A DNA stretch of 64,000 bases. Origin: Coprococcus phoceensis (lineage in GTDB: Bacteria > Bacillota > Clostridia > Lachnospirales > Lachnospiraceae). The notes beneath the pieces were generated by a model that made no database searches, was not told the DNA's origin, and was given only the letters and a program-made list of their open reading frames with translations. The position numbers and the translations under genes were made by a program. The DNA lies in NCBI RefSeq assembly GCF_900104635.1, contig NZ_FNWC01000007.1, forward strand, positions 310,001 to 374,000, read 5' to 3'. Shown in pieces: positions 7,989 through 16,830 of this stretch (the first letter of the stretch is position 1; every line of letters begins with the position of its first letter).

Positions 7989-9086
7989 ATGAAATTAGGA
8001 ATCGTAGGTTTACCAAATGTAGGAAAAAGTACATTATTTAATTCTTTGACAAAGGCGGGAGCAGAATCAGCAAATTATCCATTTTGTACGATCGACCCGA
8101 ACGTGGGAGTTGTAACAGTGCCGGATGAGCGTCTCAACGTACTTGGAGAGATGTATCACACAAAGAAAATTGTCCCGGCGGCGATTGAGTTTGTTGATAT
8201 TGCAGGACTTGTAAAAGGAGCGTCAAAAGGAGAGGGACTTGGAAATCAATTTCTTGCAAATATTCGTGAAGTAGATGCAATTGTGCATGTGGTAAGATGT
8301 TTTGAGGACAGTAATATCGTGCATGTAGATGGAAGTATTGACCCGATTCGTGATATAGAGACAATTAATTTAGAGTTGATCTTTTCTGATATTGAGATGT
8401 TGGAAAGACGTATTGCAAAAGCGGTAAAAGTGGCCCGCAATGATAAAGCGGTAGCAAAAGAGTTAGAACTTCTTGAACGAATCAAAGCACATCTGGAAGA
8501 AAATAAGATGGCGAGAAGCTTTACTGTAAATGATGAAGATGAGCAGGCGCTTCTTGAAAGTTATAATCTTCTGACATACAAGCCGGTCATCTTTGCGGCA
8601 AATGTGACAGAAGATGATCTTGCAAATGACGGAGCTGACAATGACGGAGTGCAGGCTGTCAAGGAATATGCAGAAAAAGAAGGCTGTGAAGTGTTTGTTG
8701 TATGCGCACAGATTGAACAGGAGATTGCAGAGCTGGATGATGATGAGAAAAAGATGTTTTTGGAAGATCTCGGATTGGAAGAGTCTGGTCTGGAAAAACT
8801 CATCAAAGCAAGCTATAGTCTGCTTGGACTTATCAGCTACCTGACAGCAGGTGAGCAGGAGGTAAGGGCATGGACGATTAAAAAAGGAACAAAAGCGCCT
8901 CAGGCAGCCGGAAAGATTCACTCTGATTTTGAACGTGGATTTATCCGTGCAGAGATTGTAAGCTATGATGATCTTATGGATTGTGGAACCTATACAGCGG
9001 CAAAGGAAAAAGGACTTGTCAGACTGGAAGGAAAAGAATATGTTGTGCAGGATGGAGATATTATTTTATTCCGATTCAATGTGTAG
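7989..9086 (+). CDS. ychF: Redox-regulated ATPase/GTPase YchF (Obg family)
   Basis: A cytosolic P-loop protein of 365 residues, the standard YchF length. It binds ribosomes and hydrolyses ATP in preference to GTP; its cellular role is in translation quality and stress response. The G domain starts with GLPNVGKSTLFNSLT (P-loop), has switch I YPFCTIDPNVG and G3 DIAGLVKGASKGEGLGNQFL, and carries the family's NxxE-type motif FAANVTEDD instead of NKxD, which explains the ATP preference. The coiled-coil arm covers about residues 130-170, and the C-terminal TGS-like domain ends in VQDGDIILFRFNV. It follows the integrase relic by 53 nt and precedes lgt by 22 nt. Confidence 0.96.
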   Translation: MKLGIVGLPNVGKSTLFNSLTKAGAESANYPFCTIDPNVGVVTVPDERLNVLGEMYHTKKIVPAAIEFVDIAGLVKGASKGEGLGNQFLANIREVDAIVHVVRCFEDSNIVHVDGSIDPIRDIETINLELIFSDIEMLERRIAKAVKVARNDKAVAKELELLERIKAHLEENKMARSFTVNDEDEQALLESYNLLTYKPVIFAANVTEDDLANDGADNDGVQAVKEYAEKEGCEVFVVCAQIEQEIAELDDDEKKMFLEDLGLEESGLEKLIKASYSLLGLISYLTAGEQEVRAWTIKKGTKAPQAAGKIHSDFERGFIRAEIVSYDDLMDCGTYTAAKEKGLVRLEGKEYVVQDGDIILFRFNV

Positions 9087-9108
9087 AGATTGAGAAAGAA
9101 GGAAGAAA

Positions 9109-9972
9109 ATGACAGAGAGTATTAATTTCCCGAATTTGGGAATTCATTTGGAACATGTGGGACAAAAGATATCGATATTCGGATTTGATATTGCATATTA
9201 TGGAATGATTATAGGAATTGGGATTCTGGCAGGGGTTTTGATGGCTGTAAAAGAGGCAAAGCGGACAAAACAAAACCCGGAGACCTATTATGATCTGGCG
9301 CTCTATGCGGTGATCTTTTCCATCATCGGTGCCCGGCTTTACTATGTGGCGTTTTCATGGGATTTGTATAAAGATGATCTGTTGAGTATTCTGAATCTCC
9401 GCGAGGGAGGGCTTGCAATTTATGGTGGAGTAATCGCTGCTATGATTACTGTGTTTGTGTTTTCGCGCAGAAGAAAGATTTCTTTTGGATTGCTTGTGGA
9501 TACGGCAGGACTTGGGCTGATATTGGGACAGATTATCGGCAGATGGGGGAATTTTTTTAACCGAGAGGCGTTCGGAGAATATACCAACAATCTGTTTGCC
9601 ATGCAGCTTCCTATAGATGCAGTTCGGGCATCGGATATCACGGAAAAAATGCGGGAACATATTGAGGTAATCAACGGAATTGAGTTTATACAGGTGCATC
9701 CTACCTTTTTGTATGAGTCGGTATGGAATATCGGTGTGCTCATAATCCTGTTATTGTGGAGAAAGCATAAAAAATTTAATGGAGAAATCTTTTTGATGTA
9801 TCTGTTTGGATATGGTGTCGGAAGATTCTGGATTGAAGGACTTCGAACAGATCAACTGCAATTTTTCAACGGAGTTGCCGTATCACAGGTTCTTGCAGCG
9901 GTGCTTGTTGTAGTATCGGCAGTTTTATTAGTGGTTGGAAGAAAGAAAGTTGTGCCAATTGAACAAAAATAG
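9109..9972 (+). CDS. lgt: Prolipoprotein diacylglyceryl transferase Lgt
   Basis: An integral membrane enzyme that attaches diacylglycerol to the lipobox cysteine of prelipoproteins, the first step of lipoprotein maturation. It has 287 residues with about seven membrane helices. The Lgt signature GRWGNFFNREAFG is intact, as are the upstream GARLYYVAFSW segment with the conserved Arg and Tyr, the LAIYGGVI loop, and VHPTFLYESVWN and GRFWIEGLRTDQ near the end. An AAGGAAGAAA ribosome site precedes ATG 9109. Likely substrates in this window are the lipoproteins at 15198 and 55867. It lies 22 nt after ychF. Confidence 0.96.
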   Translation: MTESINFPNLGIHLEHVGQKISIFGFDIAYYGMIIGIGILAGVLMAVKEAKRTKQNPETYYDLALYAVIFSIIGARLYYVAFSWDLYKDDLLSILNLREGGLAIYGGVIAAMITVFVFSRRRKISFGLLVDTAGLGLILGQIIGRWGNFFNREAFGEYTNNLFAMQLPIDAVRASDITEKMREHIEVINGIEFIQVHPTFLYESVWNIGVLIILLLWRKHKKFNGEIFLMYLFGYGVGRFWIEGLRTDQLQFFNGVAVSQVLAAVLVVVSAVLLVVGRKKVVPIEQK

Positions 9973-10003
9973 TAGACTAATTGAAATTAATTTGTTATAC
10001 TTG

Positions 10004-10031
10004 TTGAAAAGAAGGGGATATCACTTACACT
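10004..10031 (+). promoter_or_regulatory. Candidate promoter for the zinc-ribbon/DUF2085 pair
   Basis: TTGAAA (10004-10009), a 16-nt spacer and TACACT (10026-10031) lie 22 nt before ATG 10053. The -10 is only moderate. Confidence 0.35.
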
Positions 10032-10052
10032 ATTGATATAGGAGGATGAGAG

Positions 10053-10364
10053 ATGTATTGTAAAAATTGTGGAAAAGAGATTGACGACAATGCAAATGTG
10101 TGCACATACTGTGGAACAGCACAAGGGCAGGGAGGCATGGTGCCGTCAGCAAACAATGACAGTGGGAGCTTTGGATGGAGTGTTTTAGGATGCTGTATTC
10201 CGATCGTAGGCTTGATTTTATTCCTTGTCTGGAACAAAGAAAAACCGAATACTGCGAAAAAAGCAGGAATCGGAGCGATTGTTGGTGTGGTTCTCAGTAT
10301 ACTGTTCTATGTTATTATCTTCGTGATTGGAATCGGATCGGCAAGTATGGGATACTATTACTAA
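10053..10364 (+). CDS. Zinc-ribbon membrane protein, unknown function
   Basis: A 103-residue protein with an N-terminal zinc ribbon of two CxxC knuckles (MYCKNCGKEID and VCTYCGTAQG). A Gly/Ser-rich link leads to two predicted membrane helices (VLGCCIPIVGLILFLVW and a long IGAIVGVVLSILFYVIIFVIGIG segment). The start is supported by TAGGAGG 8 nt upstream. Proteins of this zinc-ribbon plus helix type are common in Lachnospiraceae and have no known function; the ribbon probably faces the cytoplasm. The next gene starts 3 nt after its stop, so the two form a small operon. Confidence 0.8.
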   Translation: MYCKNCGKEIDDNANVCTYCGTAQGQGGMVPSANNDSGSFGWSVLGCCIPIVGLILFLVWNKEKPNTAKKAGIGAIVGVVLSILFYVIIFVIGIGSASMGYYY

Positions 10365-10367
10365 AAG

Positions 10368-10748
10368 ATGCGTGCTTTTATTTATAAGTGGTTGCCGATA
10401 TTTTTCGGTTGTCACTGCAGAAAAGAACGATCATTTCATTTTCGAGGAATACAGTTCCCGATTTGTGCGAGATGTACAGGCGAATTGGTTGGCATGATTT
10501 TATTTTTCTGTCTGTGTGCATGGTACATACCAAATCTTGGGTTGACTGTTCTGCTGATGATACCGCTGCTCATAGATGGTTTATTACAATTTTTGACTTC
10601 ATATGAGAGCACGAACAGCAGAAGATTTGTGACAGGTCTGCTCTTTGGATATGCGTTTGCGTGCCTGTTTGTGAAAAGTATTTTGTTTGTATATCATGCA
10701 GGGTATGATAGCTTTTTGGAGCGTCACGGAATAGAAAAAAATAATTAG
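10368..10748 (+). CDS. DUF2085 family membrane protein
   Basis: A 126-residue protein with the DUF2085 layout: an N-terminal Cys/His segment (FFGCHCRKERSFHFRG), then the diagnostic FPICARCTGELVGMIL, followed by three or four hydrophobic helices and the conserved GLLQFLTSYESTNSRRFVTG. The repeated Cys and His residues suggest metal or haem binding near the membrane, but no function is established for the family. It starts 3 nt after the zinc-ribbon gene, so coupling is likely, and it ends just before a strong terminator. Confidence 0.85.
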   Translation: MRAFIYKWLPIFFGCHCRKERSFHFRGIQFPICARCTGELVGMILFFCLCAWYIPNLGLTVLLMIPLLIDGLLQFLTSYESTNSRRFVTGLLFGYAFACLFVKSILFVYHAGYDSFLERHGIEKNN

Positions 10749-10752
10749 TGTG

Positions 10753-10787
10753 AGGGAAAAGTAGTGGAGAGCTGCTTTTCCCTTTTT
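10753..10787 (+). terminator. Intrinsic terminator after the DUF2085 gene
   Basis: A 12-bp stem with one G-T pair (AGGGAAAAGTAG at 10753-10764 with CTGCTTTTCCCT at 10772-10783) and a T run at 10783-10787. Confidence 0.9.
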
Positions 10788-10813
10788 GTATTTTAAAAGA
10801 AACAAAAACGAAC

Positions 10814-10842
10814 TAGACTTTTAACTTCGAAAGGACTATAAT
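10814..10842 (+). promoter_or_regulatory. Promoter of the PFOR gene
   Basis: TAGACT (10814-10819), a 17-nt spacer and a perfect TATAAT (10837-10842) lie about 50 nt upstream of the PFOR start. This fits strong constitutive expression. Confidence 0.8.
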
Positions 10843-10892
10843 ATCATATATGTCAAAATACAATTTTGAAAATTTGAAGGAGGAACAAACCA

Positions 10893-13800
10893 ATGGGAAG
10901 AAAAATGAAAACCATGGATGGTAATCATGCAGCAGCTCATGCTTCATATGCATTCACAGATGTTGCAGCTATTTACCCTATTACACCTTCATCAGTTATG
11001 GCGGAAGCTACAGATGAATGGGCTACACAAGGTAGAACAAATATTTTTGGACAGACAGTTCAGGTTACAGAAATGCAGTCAGAAGCAGGTGCAGCTGGTA
11101 CAGTGCACGGATCTTTAGCAGCAGGTGCTCTTACAACAACATATACAGCATCTCAGGGATTACTGCTTATGATTCCTAATTTATATAAAATCGCAGGAGA
11201 ACAATTACCAGGTGTATTCAACGTATCAGCACGTGCTTTGGCCAGCCATGCATTATCAATTTTTGGTGATCATTCTGACGTATATGCCTGCCGCCAGACA
11301 GGATGTGCGATGCTTTGTGAATCAAGCGTACAGGAAGTTATGGACTTGACACCGGTTGCACATTTATCAGCAATCAAAGGAAAGATTCCGTTTATCAACT
11401 TCTTTGACGGATTCCGTACATCTCATGAGATTCAGAAAATCGAGACTTGGGATTATGAAGATTTAAAAGATATGGCAGATATGGATGCGATTGATGCGTT
11501 CAGAAAACATGCGTTGAATCCAAATCATCCTTGTCAGAGAGGTTCTGCTCAGAACCCGGATATCTTCTTCCAGGCAAGAGAAGCATGTAATCCATTCTAC
11601 GATGCAATGCCTGCAATCGTTCAGGAATACATGGATAAAGTTAATGAAAAGATTGGAACAAACTATAAATTATTCAACTACCATGGCGCAGAAGATGCAG
11701 AACATGTAATTATCGCTATGGGTTCTGTATGTGATACAATCGACGAGACAGTTGATTATTTATTGGCAGCAGGAAGAAAAGTAGGTGTTGTAAAAGTTCG
11801 TCTTTACAGACCATTCTGTGCAGAAGCTTTGATCAATGCAATTCCAGAATCTGTAAAACAGATCACAGTTCTTGACAGAACAAAAGAACCAGGTGCACTT
11901 GGCGAGCCATTATACTTAGATGTAGTTGCATCATTAAAAGGAACAAAATTTGATGCAGTACCTGTATTTACAGGACGTTACGGATTAGGTTCTAAAGATA
12001 CAACACCGGCTCAGATCGTTGCAGTATATGACAATACTGAAAAACAGAAATTCACAATCGGTATTGTGGATGATGTGACAAACTTATCATTAGAAGTTGG
12101 AGCTCCATTAGTTACAACACCGGAAGGAACAATCAACTGTAAATTCTGGGGACTTGGCGCTGACGGTACTGTAGGTGCTAACAAGAACTCTATCAAGATC
12201 ATCGGTGACAATACAGATATGTATGCACAGGCTTACTTTGATTATGACTCTAAGAAATCAGGCGGTGTGACAATGTCTCACTTACGTTTCGGTAAGAGCC
12301 CGATTAAATCAACATACCTGATCAAACAGGCGAATTTTGTTGCCTGTCATAATCCGTCTTATATTAACAAATATAACATGGTTCAGGAATTAGTTGACGG
12401 TGGTACATTCTTATTGAACTGCCCATGGGATATGGAAGGTATTGAAAAACATTTACCAGGACAGGTGAAGGCATTTATTGCAAATCACAACATTAAATTC
12501 TATGTGATTGATGGTATCAAGATTGGTAAAGAGATCGGACTTGGCGGACGTATCAACACTGTTCTTCAGTCAGCTTTCTTCAAACTTGCAAACATCATTC
12601 CGGAAGAACATGCAATCGAATTAATGAAAGCAGCTGCAAAAGCTTCTTATGGTAAAAAAGGTGATAAGATTGTACAGATGAACTACGATGCAATCGATGC
12701 CGGTGCAAAACAGGTTGTTGAGATCGAAGTTCCAGAGTCTTGGAAAGACGCTGAAGATGAAGGTTTATTTACACCGCAAGTAAAAGGCGGAAGAGAAGAC
12801 GTTGTTGATTTCGTTAAAAATATTCAGGCAAAAGTAAATGCTCAGGAAGGTAACAGTTTACCAGTATCTGCATTTACAGAATATGTAGATGGTACAACAC
12901 CATCAGGATCATCTGCATATGAAAAACGTGGTATTGCAGTAGATATTCCAGTATGGCAGCCAGAAAACTGTATCCAGTGTAACCGCTGTGCATATGTATG
13001 TCCTCACGCAGTTATCCGTCCGGTTGCATTGACAGAAGAAGAAGTTGCAAATGCACCAGAAGGATTAGAAACAATCGATATGGTTGGTATGCCGGGGCTG
13101 AAATTTACAATGACAGTATCTGCTTATGACTGTACAGGATGTGGTTCATGTGCTAACGTATGCCCAGGTAAGAAGGGTGAAAAAGCTCTTGTTATGAAGA
13201 ACATGGAAGAAAATGCTGGAAAACAAGATTTCTTCGATTACGGAAGAGAGATTCCTGTAAAACCAGAAGTAGTTGCAAAATTCAAAGAGACTACAGTAAA
13301 AGGAAGCCAGTTCAAACAACCACTTTTAGAGTTCTCAGGAGCTTGTGCAGGTTGTGGAGAGACTCCATACGCAAAATTAATCACACAGTTATTTGGTGAC
13401 AGAATGTACATCGCAAACGCAACAGGTTGTTCTTCAATCTGGGGTAACTCTTCACCATCTACACCATATACAGTAAACGAAAAAGGACAAGGTCCTGCAT
13501 GGTCTAACTCATTATTTGAAGACAATGCTGAGTTTGGTTACGGTATGTTATTAGCTCAAAAAGCGTTGAGAAATGGATTGAAAGCAAAAGTAGAATCTGT
13601 TGCAGCTTCTGAAGCAGCTTCTGAAGAAGTAAAAGCAGCTTGCAAAGAATGGTTAGATACATTCAACTGCGGAGCTACAAACGGAACAGCTACGGATAAC
13701 TTAGTTGCAGCATTAGAAGGTGCTGACTGCGAAGTTTGCAAAGACATCGTAAATAACAAAGACTTCTTAGCGAAAAAATCTCAATGGATTTTCGGTGGAG

Positions 13801-14429
13801 ACGGTTGGGCTTACGATATCGGATTCGGTGGTGTTGACCATGTATTGGCATCTGGTCAGGACATCAACATTATGGTATTCGATACAGAAGTTTATTCTAA
13901 TACAGGTGGACAATCTTCTAAATCTACACCAACAGGTGCAATCGCTCAGTTTGCAGCAGGCGGTAAAGAAGTGAAGAAGAAAGATATGGCAAGCATCGCA
14001 ATGAGCTACGGATATGTATATGTAGCACAGATCGCTATGGGAGCTGACTTTAACCAGACTGTAAAAGCAATTGCAGAAGCAGAAGCTTATCCGGGACCAT
14101 CATTGATCATTGCTTACGCTCCATGTATTAACCATGGTATCAAGAAGGGTATGAGCAAAGCTCAGACTGAAGAAGAATTAGCAGTAAAATCAGGATACTG
14201 GCACAACTTCCGTTTCAATCCTGCAGCAGAGAACAAATTTACACTTGACAGTAAAGCTCCAACAGAAGACTACAAAGAATTCTTAAATGGAGAGGTTCGT
14301 TACAATGCATTGGCAAGAATGAATCCGGAAAGAGCAGAAGAATTATTTGCAAAATCTGAAGAAGCAGCAAAAGAGAGATATGCTTACCTGAATAAGCTTG
14401 TTACTCTTTATGGAAATGATGCTGAATAA
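10893..14429 (+). CDS. nifJ: Pyruvate:ferredoxin (flavodoxin) oxidoreductase
   Basis: Single-chain PFOR of 1178 residues, the full family length. It converts pyruvate and CoA to acetyl-CoA and CO2 and reduces ferredoxin, the central oxidative step of clostridial fermentation. The N-terminal domains carry AIYPITPSSVMAEATDEW and the TPP-activating region. A ferredoxin-like domain has two 4Fe-4S motifs: C693-x2-C696-x2-C699-x3-C703 (CIQCNRCAYVCPH) and C747-x2-C750-x2-C753-x3-C757 (CTGCGSCANVCPG). The TPP-binding domain has GACAGCGETPYAKL, ATGCSSIWG and FDTEVYSNTGGQSSKS. It has its own promoter, a GGAGGAAC ribosome site and a terminator. Its sequence is rich in the preferred codons expected of a highly expressed gene. 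Confidence 0.97.
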   Translation: MGRKMKTMDGNHAAAHASYAFTDVAAIYPITPSSVMAEATDEWATQGRTNIFGQTVQVTEMQSEAGAAGTVHGSLAAGALTTTYTASQGLLLMIPNLYKIAGEQLPGVFNVSARALASHALSIFGDHSDVYACRQTGCAMLCESSVQEVMDLTPVAHLSAIKGKIPFINFFDGFRTSHEIQKIETWDYEDLKDMADMDAIDAFRKHALNPNHPCQRGSAQNPDIFFQAREACNPFYDAMPAIVQEYMDKVNEKIGTNYKLFNYHGAEDAEHVIIAMGSVCDTIDETVDYLLAAGRKVGVVKVRLYRPFCAEALINAIPESVKQITVLDRTKEPGALGEPLYLDVVASLKGTKFDAVPVFTGRYGLGSKDTTPAQIVAVYDNTEKQKFTIGIVDDVTNLSLEVGAPLVTTPEGTINCKFWGLGADGTVGANKNSIKIIGDNTDMYAQAYFDYDSKKSGGVTMSHLRFGKSPIKSTYLIKQANFVACHNPSYINKYNMVQELVDGGTFLLNCPWDMEGIEKHLPGQVKAFIANHNIKFYVIDGIKIGKEIGLGGRINTVLQSAFFKLANIIPEEHAIELMKAAAKASYGKKGDKIVQMNYDAIDAGAKQVVEIEVPESWKDAEDEGLFTPQVKGGREDVVDFVKNIQAKVNAQEGNSLPVSAFTEYVDGTTPSGSSAYEKRGIAVDIPVWQPENCIQCNRCAYVCPHAVIRPVALTEEEVANAPEGLETIDMVGMPGLKFTMTVSAYDCTGCGSCANVCPGKKGEKALVMKNMEENAGKQDFFDYGREIPVKPEVVAKFKETTVKGSQFKQPLLEFSGACAGCGETPYAKLITQLFGDRMYIANATGCSSIWGNSSPSTPYTVNEKGQGPAWSNSLFEDNAEFGYGMLLAQKALRNGLKAKVESVAASEAASEEVKAACKEWLDTFNCGATNGTATDNLVAALEGADCEVCKDIVNNKDFLAKKSQWIFGGDGWAYDIGFGGVDHVLASGQDINIMVFDTEVYSNTGGQSSKSTPTGAIAQFAAGGKEVKKKDMASIAMSYGYVYVAQIAMGADFNQTVKAIAEAEAYPGPSLIIAYAPCINHGIKKGMSKAQTEEELAVKSGYWHNFRFNPAAENKFTLDSKAPTEDYKEFLNGEVRYNALARMNPERAEELFAKSEEAAKERYAYLNKLVTLYGNDAE

Positions 14430-14451
14430 TCAGAATCAATAAAAGATATAA

Positions 14452-14494
14452 AACTCCTGGTATAACAAACATATTGTTATGCCGGGAGTTTTTT
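14452..14494 (+). terminator. Intrinsic terminator after PFOR
   Basis: A 17-bp imperfect stem (14452-14468 with 14474-14490) contains AACTCCTGG and CCGGGAGTT, followed by TTTTT. It lies 22 nt after the PFOR stop. Confidence 0.9.
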
Positions 14495-14518
14495 GTACAT
14501 GGTCAAAGGAGAAAATAA

Positions 14519-15070
14519 ATGTTAGATGATATCCGAAAAAAAATTGATGAGATAGACAACAGCATGAAGCCATTGTTTTTAGAACGGCTGGCATGTTCAA
14601 GACAGGTTGCAGAAGCAAAGGCGAAGACAAAAGAAGAGGTATATGTGCCAAAGCGGGAAACGGAAATTATAGCGGACAGATCAGAAGACACACAAGGAGA
14701 AACGCAAGAGGCATACACTGCGTTTTTGAAAGACGTGATGCAGATCAGCAGAAGATATCAATATGGAGTTCTACAAGAACTGCAGGAAGAAGTTTTGAAA
14801 ACAACGCTGAAAAGTGCAGGATTTACAGGAAAAGAGCCACATGAACGAGTGGTCATGAAATTTTGCTGTGAGAAAAAAGAAATGGGATTGTATATGCATA
14901 TGTTGTATCTGAATCGGATAGCGGTAAGTGGAGTATCGGCAATGGAATATGGAAATAGACTCAGTTGTGAACTTACACTGGAGGGCAACGTGAACGAAGA
15001 AAATATGAGACGTATGATTTGCCAGTTTTGGAAAGAGACAGGTGCATTTGCTATCGTCAATTTAAAGTAG
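14519..15070 (+). CDS. Chorismate mutase-like protein (AroQ domain plus C-terminal domain)
   Basis: A 183-residue protein preceded by AAGGAGAAAATAA. Residues 1-85 match the all-helical AroQ chorismate mutase fold: LDDIRKKIDEIDNSMKPLFLERL, then AEAKAK and VYVPKRETEII, with the Arg and Lys residues that bind chorismate. Chorismate mutase makes prephenate for Phe and Tyr synthesis. The C-terminal 90 residues (from about LKSAGFTGKEP) are not a prephenate dehydratase. Their predicted strand-helix pattern could be a degenerate ACT-like regulatory domain, but I cannot confirm this. It has no aromatic pathway neighbours; it sits alone between two terminators. Confidence 0.75.
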   Translation: MLDDIRKKIDEIDNSMKPLFLERLACSRQVAEAKAKTKEEVYVPKRETEIIADRSEDTQGETQEAYTAFLKDVMQISRRYQYGVLQELQEEVLKTTLKSAGFTGKEPHERVVMKFCCEKKEMGLYMHMLYLNRIAVSGVSAMEYGNRLSCELTLEGNVNEENMRRMICQFWKETGAFAIVNLK

Positions 15071-15073
15071 AAT

Positions 15074-15120
15074 AAAAGAGTGGTATTTATTGATGATTTC
15101 GATAAATGCCACTCTTTTAT
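15074..15120 (+). terminator. Terminator after the chorismate mutase-like gene
   Basis: A long stem (AAAAGAGTGGTATTTAT at 15074-15090 with ATAAATGCCACTCTTTT at 15102-15118) starts 4 nt after the stop. It has A and T tracts on both sides, so it could act in both directions. Confidence 0.82.
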
Positions 15121-15197
15121 AAAATAAATCAATTTTACAGGGGGGGAATGGATTCAAGTAGAATAGACGGGTAAAAATAAAGGAGGATTAGTAAATT

Positions 15198-16766
15198 ATG
15201 AAAAGAAAAGCATTATCGTGTATTTTGGCATTGACAATGTGTGTAGCGCTTTTGGTATCAGGCTGTGGAAACACAAAGTCGGACAAAAATGACGATGGTA
15301 AAAAATCAAGTAAAAAAGATGAGATACATATAGCCATTTCTGCGAATCCGCCATCGCTGGATCCGCAATCGGTAAATTCTAATATCGTCGGGGGAATTGG
15401 AATTCATGTATACGAATCGCTGTTTGCAATGGATGAAAATTATGAGCCAACACCTGTCTTAGCAGAGTCTTATGAGGTGAGTGATGATGGAATGACTTAC
15501 ACGATTAAGCTTCGACAGGGTGTGAAATTCCACAATGGGGAGGAGATGACGGCAGATGATGTTGTTGCATCTATGAACCGCTGGATTGAAACTTCTCCGA
15601 AAGCGAACACGTTGATTGGAGGCTCTACATTTGAAAAAGTAGATGACTATACTGTGAATTTAAAAGTAAATCAGGCGTCATCTGACATTATTATGATTCT
15701 TGCAAGTCCGATTCAGTTTGCTGCGATTTACCCGGCAGAAGTAGTTGAATCAGCAGGCGCAGACGGTATCAGCGAATATATTGGTACGGGACCTTACAAA
15801 GTGTCTGAGTGGAAACAGGATCAATATGTAAAATTGGAGAAAAATGAGGATTATCAGCCTTCAAAAGACGCATCGACAGGTATTGCGGGCGAAAAGAAAG
15901 CAGCTACAGAGACACTTTATTTTGATGTAGTTACAGATGCGGCAACTCGTATTGCAGGTCTGCAGAATGGTCAGTATGATATTGCGGAGGAAATTCCGGC
16001 AGATAATTATGAGGAGCTGTCAAAAGATGAATCTTTAAAAATGAGCGTTGAAAGAGGAGGTACACTGAATTTGTTCCTCAATACAACGGAAGGAATCATG
16101 GCAGATGTAAATATGAGACAGGCAATTCTTGCAGCACTGAACTGTGACGATATTCTTCTTGCAAGTTATGGTAACAAAGATTTATATGAAGTGAATGCAG
16201 GATGGTGCGTGCCTACTGATACTCAGTGGGGAACAGATGCAGGAAAAGAATACTATAACCAAAATGATGTGGAAAAAGCAAAAGAATTATTGAAAAAAGC
16301 AGGATACAATAACGAAAAGATTGTTTTGGTAACGACCCCGGATTATGCAGAAATGTATAATGCCACTTTGGTTGTGCAGGAACAGCTAAAGAAAGCGGGA
16401 ATCAATGCAGAAGTAGAAAGCTATGATTTTAGTACTTTTATGGAACATCGAGCAGATCCGAAACAGTTCTCTATGTTCATTACAAGTAACAGTTATAATA
16501 TGCTTCCAATCCAGCTTTCTGTATTGGATAAAGGCTGGGCAGGTCTGGACCGTCAGGAAGTCACAGATGGAATCGCAGCGATTCGTTCGGCGGCGACAGC
16601 GGAAGATGCTTCTGCGGCATGGGCAGATTTGCAGACATTCTTATATGAATATGGTGCAGCTACGGTACTTGGACATTACACCGGAGTGAATGCCATGAGT
16701 GCAAATGTAGATGGTGTGGATTATTTGAGATTTCCGATTTATTGGAATGCAACAGCTTCAAAATAG
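15198..16766 (+). CDS. ABC transporter substrate-binding lipoprotein (peptide/nickel family 5)
   Basis: A 522-residue extracytoplasmic solute-binding protein of the DppA/OppA/NikA family. The N-terminus is a lipoprotein signal with lipobox LVSGC (Lgt target), followed by a Lys/Ser/Asp-rich linker. Family signatures are ISANPPSLDPQSVNS and YTIKLRQGVKFHNGEEMTADDV, the classic SBP_bac_5 motif, and YIGTGPYKVSEW. It is the first gene of a complete importer with two permeases and two ATPases in the usual order. The substrate, most likely short peptides, cannot be read from the sequence. A stem-loop follows its stop, which probably gives extra binding protein relative to the permeases. Confidence 0.93.
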   Translation: MKRKALSCILALTMCVALLVSGCGNTKSDKNDDGKKSSKKDEIHIAISANPPSLDPQSVNSNIVGGIGIHVYESLFAMDENYEPTPVLAESYEVSDDGMTYTIKLRQGVKFHNGEEMTADDVVASMNRWIETSPKANTLIGGSTFEKVDDYTVNLKVNQASSDIIMILASPIQFAAIYPAEVVESAGADGISEYIGTGPYKVSEWKQDQYVKLEKNEDYQPSKDASTGIAGEKKAATETLYFDVVTDAATRIAGLQNGQYDIAEEIPADNYEELSKDESLKMSVERGGTLNLFLNTTEGIMADVNMRQAILAALNCDDILLASYGNKDLYEVNAGWCVPTDTQWGTDAGKEYYNQNDVEKAKELLKKAGYNNEKIVLVTTPDYAEMYNATLVVQEQLKKAGINAEVESYDFSTFMEHRADPKQFSMFITSNSYNMLPIQLSVLDKGWAGLDRQEVTDGIAAIRSAATAEDASAAWADLQTFLYEYGAATVLGHYTGVNAMSANVDGVDYLRFPIYWNATASK

Positions 16767-16777
16767 AAACAGGTTAA

Positions 16778-16803
16778 CAGCGGAGTGCAAAAGCAGTCCG
16801 CTG
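16778..16803 (+). promoter_or_regulatory. Intercistronic stem-loop behind the binding-protein gene
   Basis: CAGCGGAGTGC (16778-16788) pairs with GCAGTCCGCTG (16793-16803) across an AAAA loop, with one G-G mismatch, 12 nt after the stop. It has only a weak T tail, so it is more likely an mRNA-stabilising or partial attenuator hairpin than a full terminator. Confidence 0.6.
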
Positions 16804-16830
16804 ATTTTATGAGAAAGGAAGTGTATTTGG

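Noticed and set aside
13238..13759. Antisense open frames inside the PFOR gene
   Set aside because: They mirror the biased codons of a highly expressed gene; no ribosome sites or protein-like features.
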